64,000 bases of DNA from Scleropages formosus (taxonomy: Eukaryota > Chordata > Actinopteri > Osteoglossiformes > Osteoglossidae). Below are positions 47,219 to 59,900 of the stretch, one piece after another. Both the position numbers and the translations under genes were made by a program. The DNA lies in contig NC_041818.1 in assembly GCF_900964775.1 (NCBI RefSeq), forward strand, positions 8,949,332 through 9,013,331. Direction: 5' to 3'. Position 1 is the stretch's first letter, and each line of letters opens with the position of its first letter. The notes under the pieces are model-generated. The model did no database searches. It was not told where the DNA came from and worked only from the letters and a program-made list of their open reading frames with translations.

Positions 47219-50200
47219 ATGGACGCTAACACCGAGACGCTGGCACTGCCCCCTTCCGCGCTGCACTCGCCCCGCATCGCGTGCGAGGCCCTCGCCGCCT
47301 CTTCCTCGCTGCCCATCAGGCCGCTCTCCCCTCCTTCTCCCTGTCCTGTTCCGGCCTCGTCGCCCCTTTCTCCTCTGACTCCCTCGTACTCCATTCCCTT
47401 CTCCCCCGCCTCGTTTCCTCCTTCAGCCCAGGACACCCGGCCTGCGCCGACCTCCGCCGACCCTCCCCCGCCCCCCAAAGTGCACTGCCCCGGCCTGGCT
47501 GCTCCATCTGACCAGGATGACCTGACCTGCCTCAGCTGGCTGCACCAGCGGGGCGACCTGCTCACCCTGCTCCCCCTGCCGAGGACCACACCGCTACCCC
47601 AGCTGACGCACCAGGACTCCTCGCCCAGCCCGTACCTACCCTCTTCCCCATCCAAGCCACCGTACTCCTTCAGCAGCCTGATTTTCATGGCCATCGAGGA
47701 TTCCCCGGAGAAGAGGCTCCCCGTGAAGGGTATTTACGACTGGATCGTGAGCAACTTCCCCTACTACAGAGCAGCCCCTGGTGGCTGGAGAAACTCAGTG
47801 CGTCACAACCTGTCCCTGAGCAAAAGTTTTCGTCGAATACACAGGGAGAAGGGCCAGGTAAGGTCTGCCGTCACACGAACGCGCGCGTAATCTCGAGAAC
47901 GAATCCAACCGCCTGTTGGAACGTACAGTAACCAGGCATGCAGGTAGGGACTTAGTTGCCTGTGTTCGTACTAATATTTCAGCTGTATTACATATACTTT
48001 CAAATCACTCTTCTCCAAACCCCCATTTTCCAGTTAGATTTAATTAATATAAAAATTGATTTTTTTTTTTCCCCCCCATCATGAATATGCAGGGAAGAAA
48101 TAAAATGTGTGATTGTTTTTCAGAAGATTGGAAAAGGATCGTTATGGTGTGTGTGTCCAGAGTACAGACCTGCGCTACTGGAGGTGCTCAGAAAAACTCA
48201 CCACTGCCACAACCCCAGTAACAGCTTCTACAGCAGCCCACTCCTGTAAGTGACTACACCGTTACGCTTAACGTACGCGCGCTCTTACTCCACGGCCGAC
48301 GTAACTGCACGGCTAGTGCGGGGCTGACAGCAGTGCGGGCGACGCGAACGAGAAAATGGACAGATCCGATTCTACGCCGCCCTCCAAATATGTGACTGTT
48401 ACAAGCCACTGAACAGCAACAGCTCATGCGGCATTCCTCAGAGAATGACCTGACCTCACGTACATAAATATGGTTCAACGTGCAGGAATTCAACAGTACA
48501 TCTCTTGCACCCGAACTCCTTCAATAATGCACAACCTTGGTGTTTCTTCCATATCGATATCTGCTGTGAAGGTATTATTAATATTAATACTGAATAATAC
48601 TCGCGCGCAGAGTAAGCCGGAAGCCTAAAGACCTTAAAGCCATTTTTCCCCAAGGGTACTGGAGCCACTGCGAAGGAGTTAAGGAACTTACCTTTCATCT
48701 GATCCATCACTCCTGAAAATACATTTTTTAAGGATATCTTGGTTAACCAGTCGGTTCAGCCAAGATACCTCATGTCCAGGCACCAGTGTTAATTTCTAGA
48801 CATTTTTTGGAGCTGTGTAATAATCACTCATATCTGATTATAAGAGCACATTTAAAAGGCGGTTTAAAATGGCTATGCTGTTTAGATGAACACATTTGCA
48901 AGTTTTAAAGAACATGGTCAGGACCATTGTTTGAAATACTGTAGTGCTGACATTAGAATCACTTTACGTCGTATTACTTTCTGTTTAATTATACAAAAGT
49001 ATTCAATTTAGATAAAAAAAAATCAGTGTCTTAAAGGAGATCTTAAGACTAAATCTCAAACATACAAATAAGAAAATGAGAATTTCTAATGATATCAAAA
49101 ACAATTATCCTGGGCTGCCTTAGCTTGGCTAGATGTAATCTGTGTCATGAAATACTTTTCACGTCCTCGTACCCCCAGAAATGACTTGTTTTACTTTTCA
49201 GCGTGATTAGAATGTACTTTGTGTGTCTGTGAAACAGCCTGGAGGGAGGAGACTGTGGACCAGCTGTGGTGTGTGACACTGTGGAAATCTCAGGTCAGTT
49301 TCTTCCCTTTGCTGTTAAACATTCACAAATATAAAAATGTAAGGTATGAGTTCAGGTTTGACCATTTAAAGACAACTACGGGAAAGTCTAGATGCTGTTA
49401 CTCAAGTACTATACCAAAAGACAAGACCTGTTACCAGTGGAATACATAGTTAATATTCTTTCTCCTTACCTCTGTATTTAAAGTTGTATCATCTGGAATA
49501 TATCCTTTCGGATTGGAGGGAATCAAATTTTATTAAATCTCTTCCTCTTCTCCATTACAATTTAAAAAACCTACCTCCTCCTTTGCACCGTTTCCTGCTG
49601 TTTCTCAGCAGGTTGCATTTTTGTGTTGGTCGTACAGCTTTCCCCTGGCAACAGCCAGCTGTTACCCTGGAAACCCTGACCCAGTGCAACTAGATGGCAT
49701 ACCTTTCGCTATTTGACCTTTATTGCAGAGCTCCTGTTCAGTCCTTGACAGTGAGGATAATCATTCTGTGTTAACATTTTTCTGAGTTTAACTTTCGGGA
49801 TCAGTGTGGACTAAAGCCCAGATTTTTTAAGACTTTATCCAAACGTTGACTGCAGGTGTCAGTCGTAACCTCTGCTATAAGTGGCCGTCTTTAGAGAGAG
49901 GGAGCTAGAAAACCAGCGCGTACAATGGCATATTAAGAGTAAAACTTGTCCAGTCCATGTATTGTTTCTTTTTTTTTTTTTTTACATTAATAATACATAA
50001 AGTCCCTAGTAAAGCAACGAGTTACAAATGTGCTTTCATTGCTGAATTTTTTTCCCCATTTCACAGATTCCCTGTCCCAAACCCTCCTCCTCTCCTCACC
50101 CTCCCCACCTGCCCTGCCCTCGGACAACTCCTCCTTGTCCTCCGATGCCCCTATCCCTTTGACCGCTGACCAAGAAGAGCTTGTCACTATGGAGACAATA

Positions 50201-50416
50201 GAACTTCACGAGGAGATGAGCGAGGAGGCTGAGAAAGACCCACTGACAGACAGTGGCTACATCGAGTTCCATTACTATCAGTACCACCAGTACCAGTACC
50301 TTGTTCTTCCAGGGGAGACTGAATTAGACCTGGAGACAGTGGAGATTCTGCAGTTGGATGCTGAGGCCCAAGAGGCAGCTGGGTCACTGCTTGACTTAGC
50401 GGGTGGGGGACACTAA
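47219..50416 (+). CDS. Forkhead transcription factor, FOXN2/FOXN3 class
   Basis: Coding exons: 47219-47857, 48124-48245, 49238-49293 and 50067-50416, all frame-keeping, 388 aa. A Pro/Ser-rich N-terminus is followed by [16 protein letters not shown] (about residues 100-115), a motif of the CHES1 class. The forkhead domain starts at residue 146 ([20 protein letters not shown]) and includes [17 protein letters not shown]. It runs across the exon 1-2 junction to [19 protein letters not shown]. An acidic C-terminal block (about 330-388) has [15 protein letters not shown] and [20 protein letters not shown]. The family contains checkpoint-linked repressors that bind DNA through the winged helix. It is not FOXN1/4 or FOXR by motif. 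It is shorter than human FOXN3, and its position beside YIF1A and ATL3 is not that of human FOXN2 or FOXN3. Confidence 0.93.
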
Positions 50417-50456
50417 TGTTCTTTGACTGACACTGGGATAAATGACTGATGGGACA

Positions 50457-50462
50457 AATAAA
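50457..50462 (+). terminator. Polyadenylation signal of the forkhead gene
   Basis: AATAAA only 41 bp after the stop codon. If used, the 3' UTR is unusually short. Confidence 0.55.
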
Positions 50463-53400
50463 ACACTGAACAGCACTTACACAGATTCCAAAACTGCCTG
50501 CAATAGTCAGATTGATGTGCTGACACATAGTGATATAGCTCTTCCGCTACCCAAAGGTACTCTTTCTGATCTCAGATAAGTATATAACTGTCGGAGAAAG
50601 TGAACTGCTTTAAAATAGAGTGAGAATGGTGCGTGATAAACAAGATTGCTACTAACAATCAAGACGCTCCACGTGTGAGGTCTTCCGCAGTGCGAACATA
50701 TATCTGAACATGACTGAGAAATCAACTGCCAGAAAATATCACAAACGATTCAGGGGACAGAAATATTCAAATTTTTATGTTTTGTTCTTAGTAGATGATT
50801 TATACGCTACTCATGAAATATATTAATTTGTAGTTCAGACTGTTGAAAGAATGTTCATTTTAACTGAATCATAGAAATGTACTTTCAGGCATAACTTTGG
50901 ATTAAGGACAATTTAGTAGGAAAAGAAGAGCCTAATTTTTGTTTCTGTATTTCTGTAGATAATAAAGAGTTCTGGAGATTATTGAAATATTGTTTCAGCT
51001 TTGCGTTCTTGAAATCAGCACTTCGTTGTGTGCGCACTTGTGTGGATGTGTATGTTTGGTCTATATTTACTATACAGAGTATGTTGGCGGTGTTTGATCC
51101 AGGCCTGGAGCTGTCGACGCGAGTACTGACAGCTCCCAAAAGTGCATGTGTCCTGCCAATGACAGATCGAAATAAGCAGTAAGATCTTAGCTCTGGTTAT
51201 CCCTTTTCCAGTTTAGTTACCGACCCCTCCCGCCTTTCAAAAACCAGGACCAAAGAACTGGGAGGGACAGATGAAAAAGGTCCTGTACATTGTTGCCATT
51301 CATGTTGTACTAGAAGACTGGAGAACTGCACGTACGAAATCTGACTTGATTTGTTTGTAAAGAAAAATTCTGGAAAAAGTGTGATGCGCGCGTGCTTCTG
51401 CCTCCTGCTTAAAGCCCTGGCAGAAGTGAAAATGAAAATGTTGTGGTGACCGTGGCATCAGCTCTCCGCTTGGTTAGGAGCACCAGCGCACGACCACGCT
51501 TGGCCTCCCTGACATCTTTGCTCTTCAAATACGTGATCGATGACTTTGTACGGAATTTATCCGGCATTCAGTTGGCTCAAGAACTTCTGACAGGGTGGAG
51601 TCGGTTGAGCTGGCACCGAAAGCCACAGACGATGACTCACAGGTTACCATGTTGAAACACTGGTTATAATTCCATGTTACTCGTTGCTCTAGATTAGCAG
51701 ACAACTTACTACACTTAACAACGCTTGGCAGTAGTAAATCGCCAGAAAGTGTATGTTTCGTTAGAAAAGGGTCCGAGTTTTATGTACAGACAAAGGCTGA
51801 TCTGAACTGTCGCCTGGTATTTTTAAACGCAGACCTAAACGGAACTGCCTCAGGCATGGGTGGAGAACCACAAACTTGGAGCCTTCGCATAGATGCCGCC
51901 TCTGACTCACTAATTCCGCGTCTGGTGTGACGACTGGAAACTTCAGATCCCAGAGAGCCACTTCTTTTAACGTGAAGCATTGTGGGACATAGTGTTCAGT
52001 CATTTGTTTGTATTGTTAACGTGCGAGGGTTATCGAACTACAATATCCACAATTCAACAAGAAAGGGTATGTCAACACACGTAGTTAGTATCTGGAAGTT
52101 TTTGGATATTTTTTCACTCACTGACTGGAAAAAAACTCGCCACCTCTTCAAGCTGTTGGGTACCTGAGGTATGAATAATTTGTGTTGCATAAAAATTATT
52201 CTTTCTCAAAATATAATTCTTATGTTTGCATGTATTACATGATGTAACTAACGCGTGATGTTGGAGCGCGTGAAAAAAAACTGGTGGGGGCTGTTTTTTA
52301 CTTTAGCTACATAATTAATTGTTACGTTGGGTGGGGGAGAGTAGTTTATGCAAACTGAAGATCGTGAAAAAAAATGAGATGCATCTGAGTTAGCCTGCTA
52401 ATTATGATCTGTCCGGCGTTGCATGCTTATCGTTGAGGTAATCGTATTGAAAAGCAGCAGCTGGTTTTTTTTTTTTTTATATTTGCTTTTTTCTCTGCAT
52501 CCGTTGCGGGTATGAAGCCGAATTTGCTGACTGAAACACCAGGTTGCTCTAATCATGTACACAGCGAAGTTATTCGCTGCATCTCTCATCCGTTCTGTGT
52601 TATCCGGGAGCTTAGGCGTGAGCGGCGCGCGCCCTGGGGGGTGCGCGAGCGCGACGCAAACGTCACCGTCGAGTCCTGCTCGGATCCAGCTTTTCTCTGC
52701 GAAGTTTTGACCTTAAAGTTTCTAAATGTGGGCTGTCACATTGTCTGGGGCACATATTTCGAATCTCCCTTCTCGATGTTGTGCCGAAGTTTGGTCACGT
52801 TACTAACTTGAATTGATACAAATAAGAATATCCTAACGGGTAAATCACACTAGTTAGCTGACACTACCGCCTTCCCTCAGGCTCAGCACTTGTTGTTCGA
52901 GTTCCTTTACTGTTAAAAAGGTTTTACTTCTCACGAGAAAGACATCCTCGGCACGTTCCTTCCAGATACCAGTGCACCCCACCTCTCGCAGACATGTCTC
53001 ACCACTCCTGTCATGACTGTGCAGCTGACATACGTACCATGGTACTACTGTTCGTGAGGGTGTCACCAGAGGAGCATCAATGAAGCGCTTACACGTAATT
53101 CTCGCCCTTAGATCAATTCAGTGACACAGAGCGCTTGAACACAGGCACATAGCAAAGAAACAAATACATCAGACAAGGAAGGAAACAAACTACAGAAATA
53201 TTATAATACATTATCAATGCTTTTATAAAGCTATAAGTGTGCCTACTGGCCGTGGAGGAAAAGAACAAAAACTCCCAACTGAAAGTCGAGGGAGAAAAAA
53301 ACATGTCGGGGCCCAAGTGCCAATGGCTGCCCACCCCTCCTGGGCATTCTAGATTAAATAAGACTTCTAAATCTAGATCAGGTACGTCTTGTCCATTATG

Positions 53401-53930
53401 GCGGTTGATCATCATCTTCGGTCAACGTGGGGTGCTTCTGTAACGGCCGTCCGGCCTCCTCGGGTCTTTTTAAGCGTCGGCGTGTCCCCCGGCCGCGTCA
53501 GAGCGAGCCACATATTAAGTGTTTTTTCCCTCTGGTTGTTTAGTGCAGTTCTGTGTGTTTGCAGCTTGCGGGCAAAGACGACTGGATGCCTTGTAACAAA
53601 GAGGCTCGTTCAGGAAACGGGAGCACCGGCGACAAGGAGCGGGGCTTCCGCGAGCGCCGGTCTCTCAGCTGCGTCTCGCACGGCTCGGCTCGACGACCAT
53701 TGCTCCCCGCTTTTATTTGTCCGTACGTGCGCTGTACGCATCCTTCACTCCGATCCGTTTTAAAGTAGAGTCATCTGGATGCTCTTCATCTGCCCCACCC
53801 CGTCCCGTCCAGCATCGGTGATCTTATTGTCACATGGCCAGGGATGACTCTGTATGTCCAATGAATTTCCTTCCCCCAAACGCTTGGGAATGTTGGCTAA
53901 TAATGAGACGATTGTGTTTTTCACCATTTC
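50463..53930. other. Spacer between forkhead gene and ATL3
   Basis: Mostly AT-rich without recognised genes or repeats. CG-rich patches lie at 52610-52680 and 53440-53760. The latter probably contains the ATL3 promoter and a 5' non-coding exon. Two ZNF143-like motifs are at 51974-52054. A T-run (52466-52479) lies in between. Confidence 0.4.
51974..52054. promoter_or_regulatory. Two ZNF143/Staf-like motifs in opposite orientation
   Basis: The minus strand at 51974-51993 reads ACTATGTCCCACAATGCTTC, and the plus strand at 52036-52054 reads AACTACAATATCCACAATT. Both resemble the ACTACAATTCCCAGAATGC promoter element, each with a few mismatches. They are about 40 bp apart and inverted, as in bidirectional promoters. 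The target is unknown. Confidence 0.35.
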
Positions 53931-53990
53931 AGCATTTTAAATGAATCTGCCCCTCCCCCCGCCAGAGGCAGCAGTACCGATATCTGAAGA

Positions 53991-56900
53991 ATGGGGAGAG
54001 GTAGCGAGCCTGGTCCGGTCCAAATCGTGACTGTTAGCAAGGAGGACCACTCGTTCTCTCTGGACACCGAGGCGCTGGAGCGCGTCCTGCTCGCGCCGGA
54101 GGTTCGGGACAAGCATGTGGTGGTGCTGTCTGTCGCGGGTGCCTTCCGGAAAGGCAAAAGCTTCATCCTGGACTTCATGCTTCGGTACATGTACAGGAAG
54201 GTCAGTGGTCAGAATATATGTGATCACCTCCATTGGCTTTATGTGAAAAGACGAGCATGAAGTTGGGTTTGGTGCCTTTACAACAGTAGCTATTGGCACA
54301 CCTTTCAGATTTTTAGAACAGCTCATAAAGTCGTCCTCTACCCGACGTACACTTTTTGTTGGTGAAAAGCGCTGTGTAACTATTGATTTCAGTTCTGCCA
54401 GATCAAGTGGCTTTTGAAGCCCCGGTTTCTGCTCTTGAGTGTATAGTAAATGCAGTCTTTTATCTGTCTGCTTGTCAGTCTGAAAGCAACTGGCTGGGAG
54501 CAGAGGATGAGCCCCTCACCGGTTTCTCCTGGAGGGGAGGTTCGGAGCCGGAGACCACAGGCATCCAGCTCTGGAGTGAGGTCTTCCTAGTGGAGAAACG
54601 TGACGGCACTGAGGTACTGCGCTCGATGTTCCTCGTAAACAAAAGTGGCGCAGCCCTAGAGCTGTTGCAGCACAGACTACGCTGAGTTTTGTGACCGTTT
54701 TGAACGAACGCACAACGTAGAGAAAACCTACCTGGTGAGCAGCACAACGGACAACGCAGAGCTAGAATCCATGGACCAGATTCATGGTCCAGACCAAGGT
54801 TGCTGGTCCAGACTGGGCGGAGAGCAGTCGTCATTTCCCGTCATCTGGCAGCCTGTCCAGAATGCGCTGGTTCGACCACGGCCTTCACGCACGCTCAGGT
54901 GACCACAAAGGCATAGTAACACTCCAGAGACGTACCAAGAGAGAGCACTACTGCAGCCAGGAAATTACTGACTTGATCGTGCCTGCACTGTACGGGACTC
55001 CCTAACAAGTACAACGGCGAAAGGCACGTGAACGTGCTCTGTTGTACTGTTTCTATGCCGTTCGCTTACAATTGCCATCTTTCTGCCTCTAGTGACTCGA
55101 CCACAGATGCTCTGAAGCAGTGTAAGTTTAGTCTTCTGACAATGCGGTTTTACACCTAAGGAGATACCAGCAATTGAGGAACTCAAGAGCTGAAACATAT
55201 TTTAAAAATGAGCCCCACATATGTTGGCGCTCCAGAGACCGAAGGGGTAGCATTTTGAAAAATTAAAAAAAAAACTCGTGTCTGGTTGATCTTTAAGATT
55301 GCCTGTGTGTATTTTTCATTGTGACTGTCTGCGCAAAAATAAACTGCACTACACTCCGTAGCTGTTTTTTTTTTTCTCACCCCCCCCCCATATTGAATGG
55401 TTAGGCCAGAAAGCGAATTATGACACATTCATACATGCAATTTACTGAGAACACTGTGTAGTATCTGTCACGTTTTCACCCAAGATGACTTACACTGCTA
55501 GTAGATACAGTAAATACACTACCTACAGTCTCTCTTCTACACACCAGAGCAGTTTAATACACAGTCTCTCTCTCTCTCTCACATTCACACACATGCACAC
55601 GGTGGGCAATTTAAAGTCATCACTTCACCTAAAACATATGTCTTTAGACTGGGAGGAAACCAGAGCACCCAGAGGAGTTCCAGTAAACACTGGGAGCACA
55701 TGCAAGCGCCACACAAACCAGGCAGGGCTTAAAACCTCATCTTCTTACACCACCGAGGTGCTGTGAGGAAACAGCACTGTTTGTTGTGCCACCATGCGGC
55801 CCCGATAGCTCAGCCAAAAAATTTAAAACGAAGATATTTGAAGTGCTTTTCAAAAACTAATTGACTACTCTTAACATAGGCCAGTGGGTTCCTAAGAACA
55901 ATCGTGAATTTGTAATGTAGTATGTATTTTTTCACATTTGTGATTAGTTTGCACTCAAGAAGCAATTTAATCGTGTTCATTTGTCTGTTTTTGTTTGGTT
56001 CAGCACATTTTTTGATCAGATTCTACTTGTGGTCTCTTATCACATTTTATCCAGTCAGTTTGGCGCAGATTAGTGTGCTTGCACTGACTCATGCGTGTAT
56101 GTGTGTGCACGCGCGCACGCACGTGTTTTTTTTCGCCCCTTTACCCAGGTTGCAGTGGTGCTGATGGACACCCAAGGGGCATTCGACACCCAGTCTACAG
56201 TGAAAGACTGCGCTACCATCTTTGCCCTCAGCACCATGACTAGCTCCATGCAGGTACACTCCAGTAGACCCTGCCTGCTTCTTCAGACACACCGTTTGGC
56301 TTGGGCTTCTCTTCCATGCATTTCTGTCTGGATCCTTCTGTCCAGCAGTGCTGGATGAGCTATACTTTATTGACATGCTAACATCTGTCTACCAGTGCAC
56401 ATTTGTCTTTTGGTCTCATAAGAGGTTCTTGATCCTTTTATTCTGTGTGTGAACATGCATACATAACATACATATTTCTGTGTTCCAGTATAGGTGTGTG
56501 CGCCTTGAATTTTTGTCATTTCTCCTGCATTTGTATGTCTTACTACTGTTTTCTTCTCTTAGCTTTCTTAATAAAAACCCTTTTTGATGTTAAAGGTATC
56601 ACTCTCTGTCAGTTAGGTAAAAAAAAAAAAAAAAAAGTATTTGTTCACTCTAAATCATTAAATTTTGTGAATTTTTTTTAAAAAATTTTTAAAATTTTTT
56701 TTTTTTTAGATCTACAACCTTTCTCAGAATATCCAGGAGGATGACCTGCAGCAGCTCCAAGTTAGTCACTCTCATTGTACACATGTTCTACACATTTACC
56801 ACAAACAAACTTCACTCTCTAAGCTGAATAATGAGCACTGGGAGATTGGTTCTGAAAAATTCTCATTCCTGCTTCTTTCTCTGCTTTGCTTCAGTTGTTC

Positions 56901-59900
56901 ACAGAGTACGGTCGTCTTGCCATGGACGAAATCTTCTTGAAGCCTTTTCAGGTGAATGTCCCAAGACAGATTTGTCTGCTGTCCTATAAAGGACTTAATC
57001 TAAACGTTGTTCTGAATTTATTTACTGTGATTTTTTTTTTTTTTTTTTCTTTTCCCCCCCCTTCCTTCCTCAGTCCCGCAGGGAAGGTACCAGATCATTG
57101 TTAACCACTAGCAGGGCTTATTCCTATAACCTGTCTGTCATCTTAGCTGGAAGCCACAGCATCTGCATTAGGATGCAAAGCAGCGAGACAAACCTCAGGT
57201 CTTACTCTATCTGCAGTGTAATTTATCATCGTTTTGCAGCTACAGTCTCATGTCAGGATTTCTACCTGCCACGTTACCCTAGTGTGATTATAAGCCCTGT
57301 ACTTTGTATTCACATCCTTTGGACTTGTTTTGTCTTTTGTATTTAATTGTTGTTATTACCTAATAGATGTCTCTCTCTCTTATTTCCTCTTATTGCCACA
57401 TGTAGTCCTTAATGTTCCTTATTAGGGACTGGAGCTTCCCCTATGAATATTCTTATGGATTTAAAGGTGGCAGTGACTTCCTGGACAAACGCTTGCAGGT
57501 ATCTGTGTGCTGTTGTGTCTTCATGTGTGTATATGTAAGCTGTTATTGCTTTAGCGGAGGTTGTGCTGTTTGGTGCCTTCGAAATGCTATTTTATCTTCA
57601 AACTGCTTTTATCTCTTTACAAAAAGGCTCTAGAAAGCAGTGGTTATAGACAGGAAATGTTGGTTTACATCTTTTCACTCAATTTGTTTCAGTGAACATG
57701 TACAGGTGGTGGACAAAATAATGGAAATAAGTGTAACAATGTGTTATATTTCTGAATTTGAGTAAGACCAACCCCTGCCTTTGTTACAAATTTAATCCTT
57801 CTTGGAATGTTTTCATATAAGTCCTGAATGATGTGTAGTGAAACATTGCACCAAGAAGAATAGCCTCCAGTTATTTTAAGGAGGTACAAATGTACTTTGT
57901 GCTGAAGAACTTCCTATGAAGGTTCAGTCACGTCTAGATCTGGTACCTGTAGAGGCCATGGATGGAGTTTGACTTCCTTCCAGTGTGTATGGGGACATTA
58001 TTATCGTGGAATATGGTGATATCATGAGGGAACTGTGTTTGCACCACAGGGTGCACCTGGTCCTGTAAATTTCCTTCATATTCTTTGGCCGTTATACAAC
58101 CACGCAGGGCAATCATTGCAGCTAATGACTCCCACAGGATGACTGCCCACACGATTACTGATCTCCCACCACGTTTAACAGCTGGCAGTAGACATTGTGG
58201 GTTGAAGATGTGTTCGGGTCTTCTCTAAACATAAACCCATCTGGATGTAGGGAATAGGGTGAAATATGACTCAGCAGACCATATCACCCTTTCCATTTCT
58301 CAGGGGTCTCCTCTCTGTGCGACGGTCTTGGTTATGGGCAGTTTCTCAGTGGCAGGCCTGCTGTAAATTCCAGCTTAGTGAAGCTCACAATGTACGGTTC
58401 TTGTTACAATTGGGTCGCAGAGGTGCTGATTCAGTCCTGTGGTAATTTTTGAGTGTGTACTTTTGGGGTATTTAGCAAGTATCCCTTGAAGTGTCTGTCC
58501 TCCGGTGTCGGTGAACTTCCGCTCGCGACCGCTGTTCCTCTTTGCTGATGCAGGTTGTCCATGTTTGCCATATGATTTCATTATTTTTGAGACTTTTCCC
58601 CTTGACAAAATTAATAATTCTGCCGTTTTTCTGACTGCTGCACCTGCAATTCGGACACCGATTATTTGACCCCTTTGGAAGTCTATTAGGTGCCCTGTTG
58701 CAGTGAACTGACATATCAAAGATTTTTCATAGCTGGAACATGCTGCTAACTGGTGATCAACATGAGATAACTCACCTTTATAGCTGTGATTGTATTTGAG
58801 ATTTAATTATTGGAAAGTTAAACAAAATTTTCATGTGGTTTCTCTTCTTTTGTCCACCCCCCTGTATAAATAAGTAGAATATAACATTTTTAGGTATATG
58901 TGTTCAGCCACTGTGCTGTAGGTTAATGATGACAGTAGAAAAACTTGTTTGGTAAGGATGTCTCTGTCCAGGGTGATTTACAGTGTTAGATTTAGTAACA
59001 ATACAAAAAATGCATACAAGGTTATAGACCAAGTCATATGATGACAATTCATGACAAAATACTGTGCTATCAAAATGTAGGTTGACACCCAACTGTCAGT
59101 ATTAATGAAAATCAAAGTATTTGACTATTAATGTAAAGAGTCAGGAGCTCATACATAGTATGGTGGTGCTGTGTATCAAGAGGAGTGCCAGTGGGTTGTT
59201 TGCACCATGTCATGCAGGTGAAGGAGGCCCAGCATGAGGAGCTGCAGTCGGTGAGGGAGCACATCCATTCTTGCTTCACCTCCATTTCCTGTTTCCTGTT
59301 GCCACACCCAGGGTTAAAGGTGGCCACCAGCCCCTCATTCCGGGGTCAGCTTAGCGGTATGGGTCTGTCAGTCGATCTGCCTGGCTGTGTATATTTTTTG
59401 TCATTTTTTTGTATATGTCTTTCTTTTTTCCCCCATCAGCACTATGTGTCTGTTTGACAAGGTGTTCATCCATACCTGAGAGAGCTTTCTCTTGCGTTCT
59501 TTCATGTTACACTGTTACCCCGAATTTAATGAGCTGTATAATCTGGCTGTCAGATGTGGCCCCGGAGTTCAAGGAAGGCCTGCTTACCCTCATCCCCACG
59601 CTGTTCAAGCCAGACAACCTGGCTGAGAAAGAGATCAATGGCAACAAAGTCACCTGCAGAGGACTTCTAGAGTACTTCAAGGTGAGCTGGAACAGCCTGG
59701 ACACCTCCTATCGTGCGGTTCCCTTTTACATACACCTGCATTACAGTGTTTTAAGTGGTTTTTTTTTTTTTTTTTTTTTTAGAGATACTGTTTTTATGGG
59801 GCTGCTTATTTGTTTGTTTGCTTGTAGGCATACATCAAGATTTACCAAGGCGAGGACCTGCCCCATCCCAAGTCCATGCTGCTGGTACAGACTCAACGCA

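Noticed and set aside
47197-47694. 165-codon Gly/Glu-rich minus-strand frame
   Set aside because: Antisense of the Pro/Ser-rich first exon of the forkhead gene.
51443-51655. 70-codon plus-strand frame with mixed composition
   Set aside because: No splice sites, homologue or upstream signal recognised. Left as spacer.
54614-56148. Possible extra ATL3 exon between exons 2 and 3
   Set aside because: Exon 2 joins exon 3 in frame (DGTE to VAVVLMDTQ), as in human ATL3. No conserved segment is missing.
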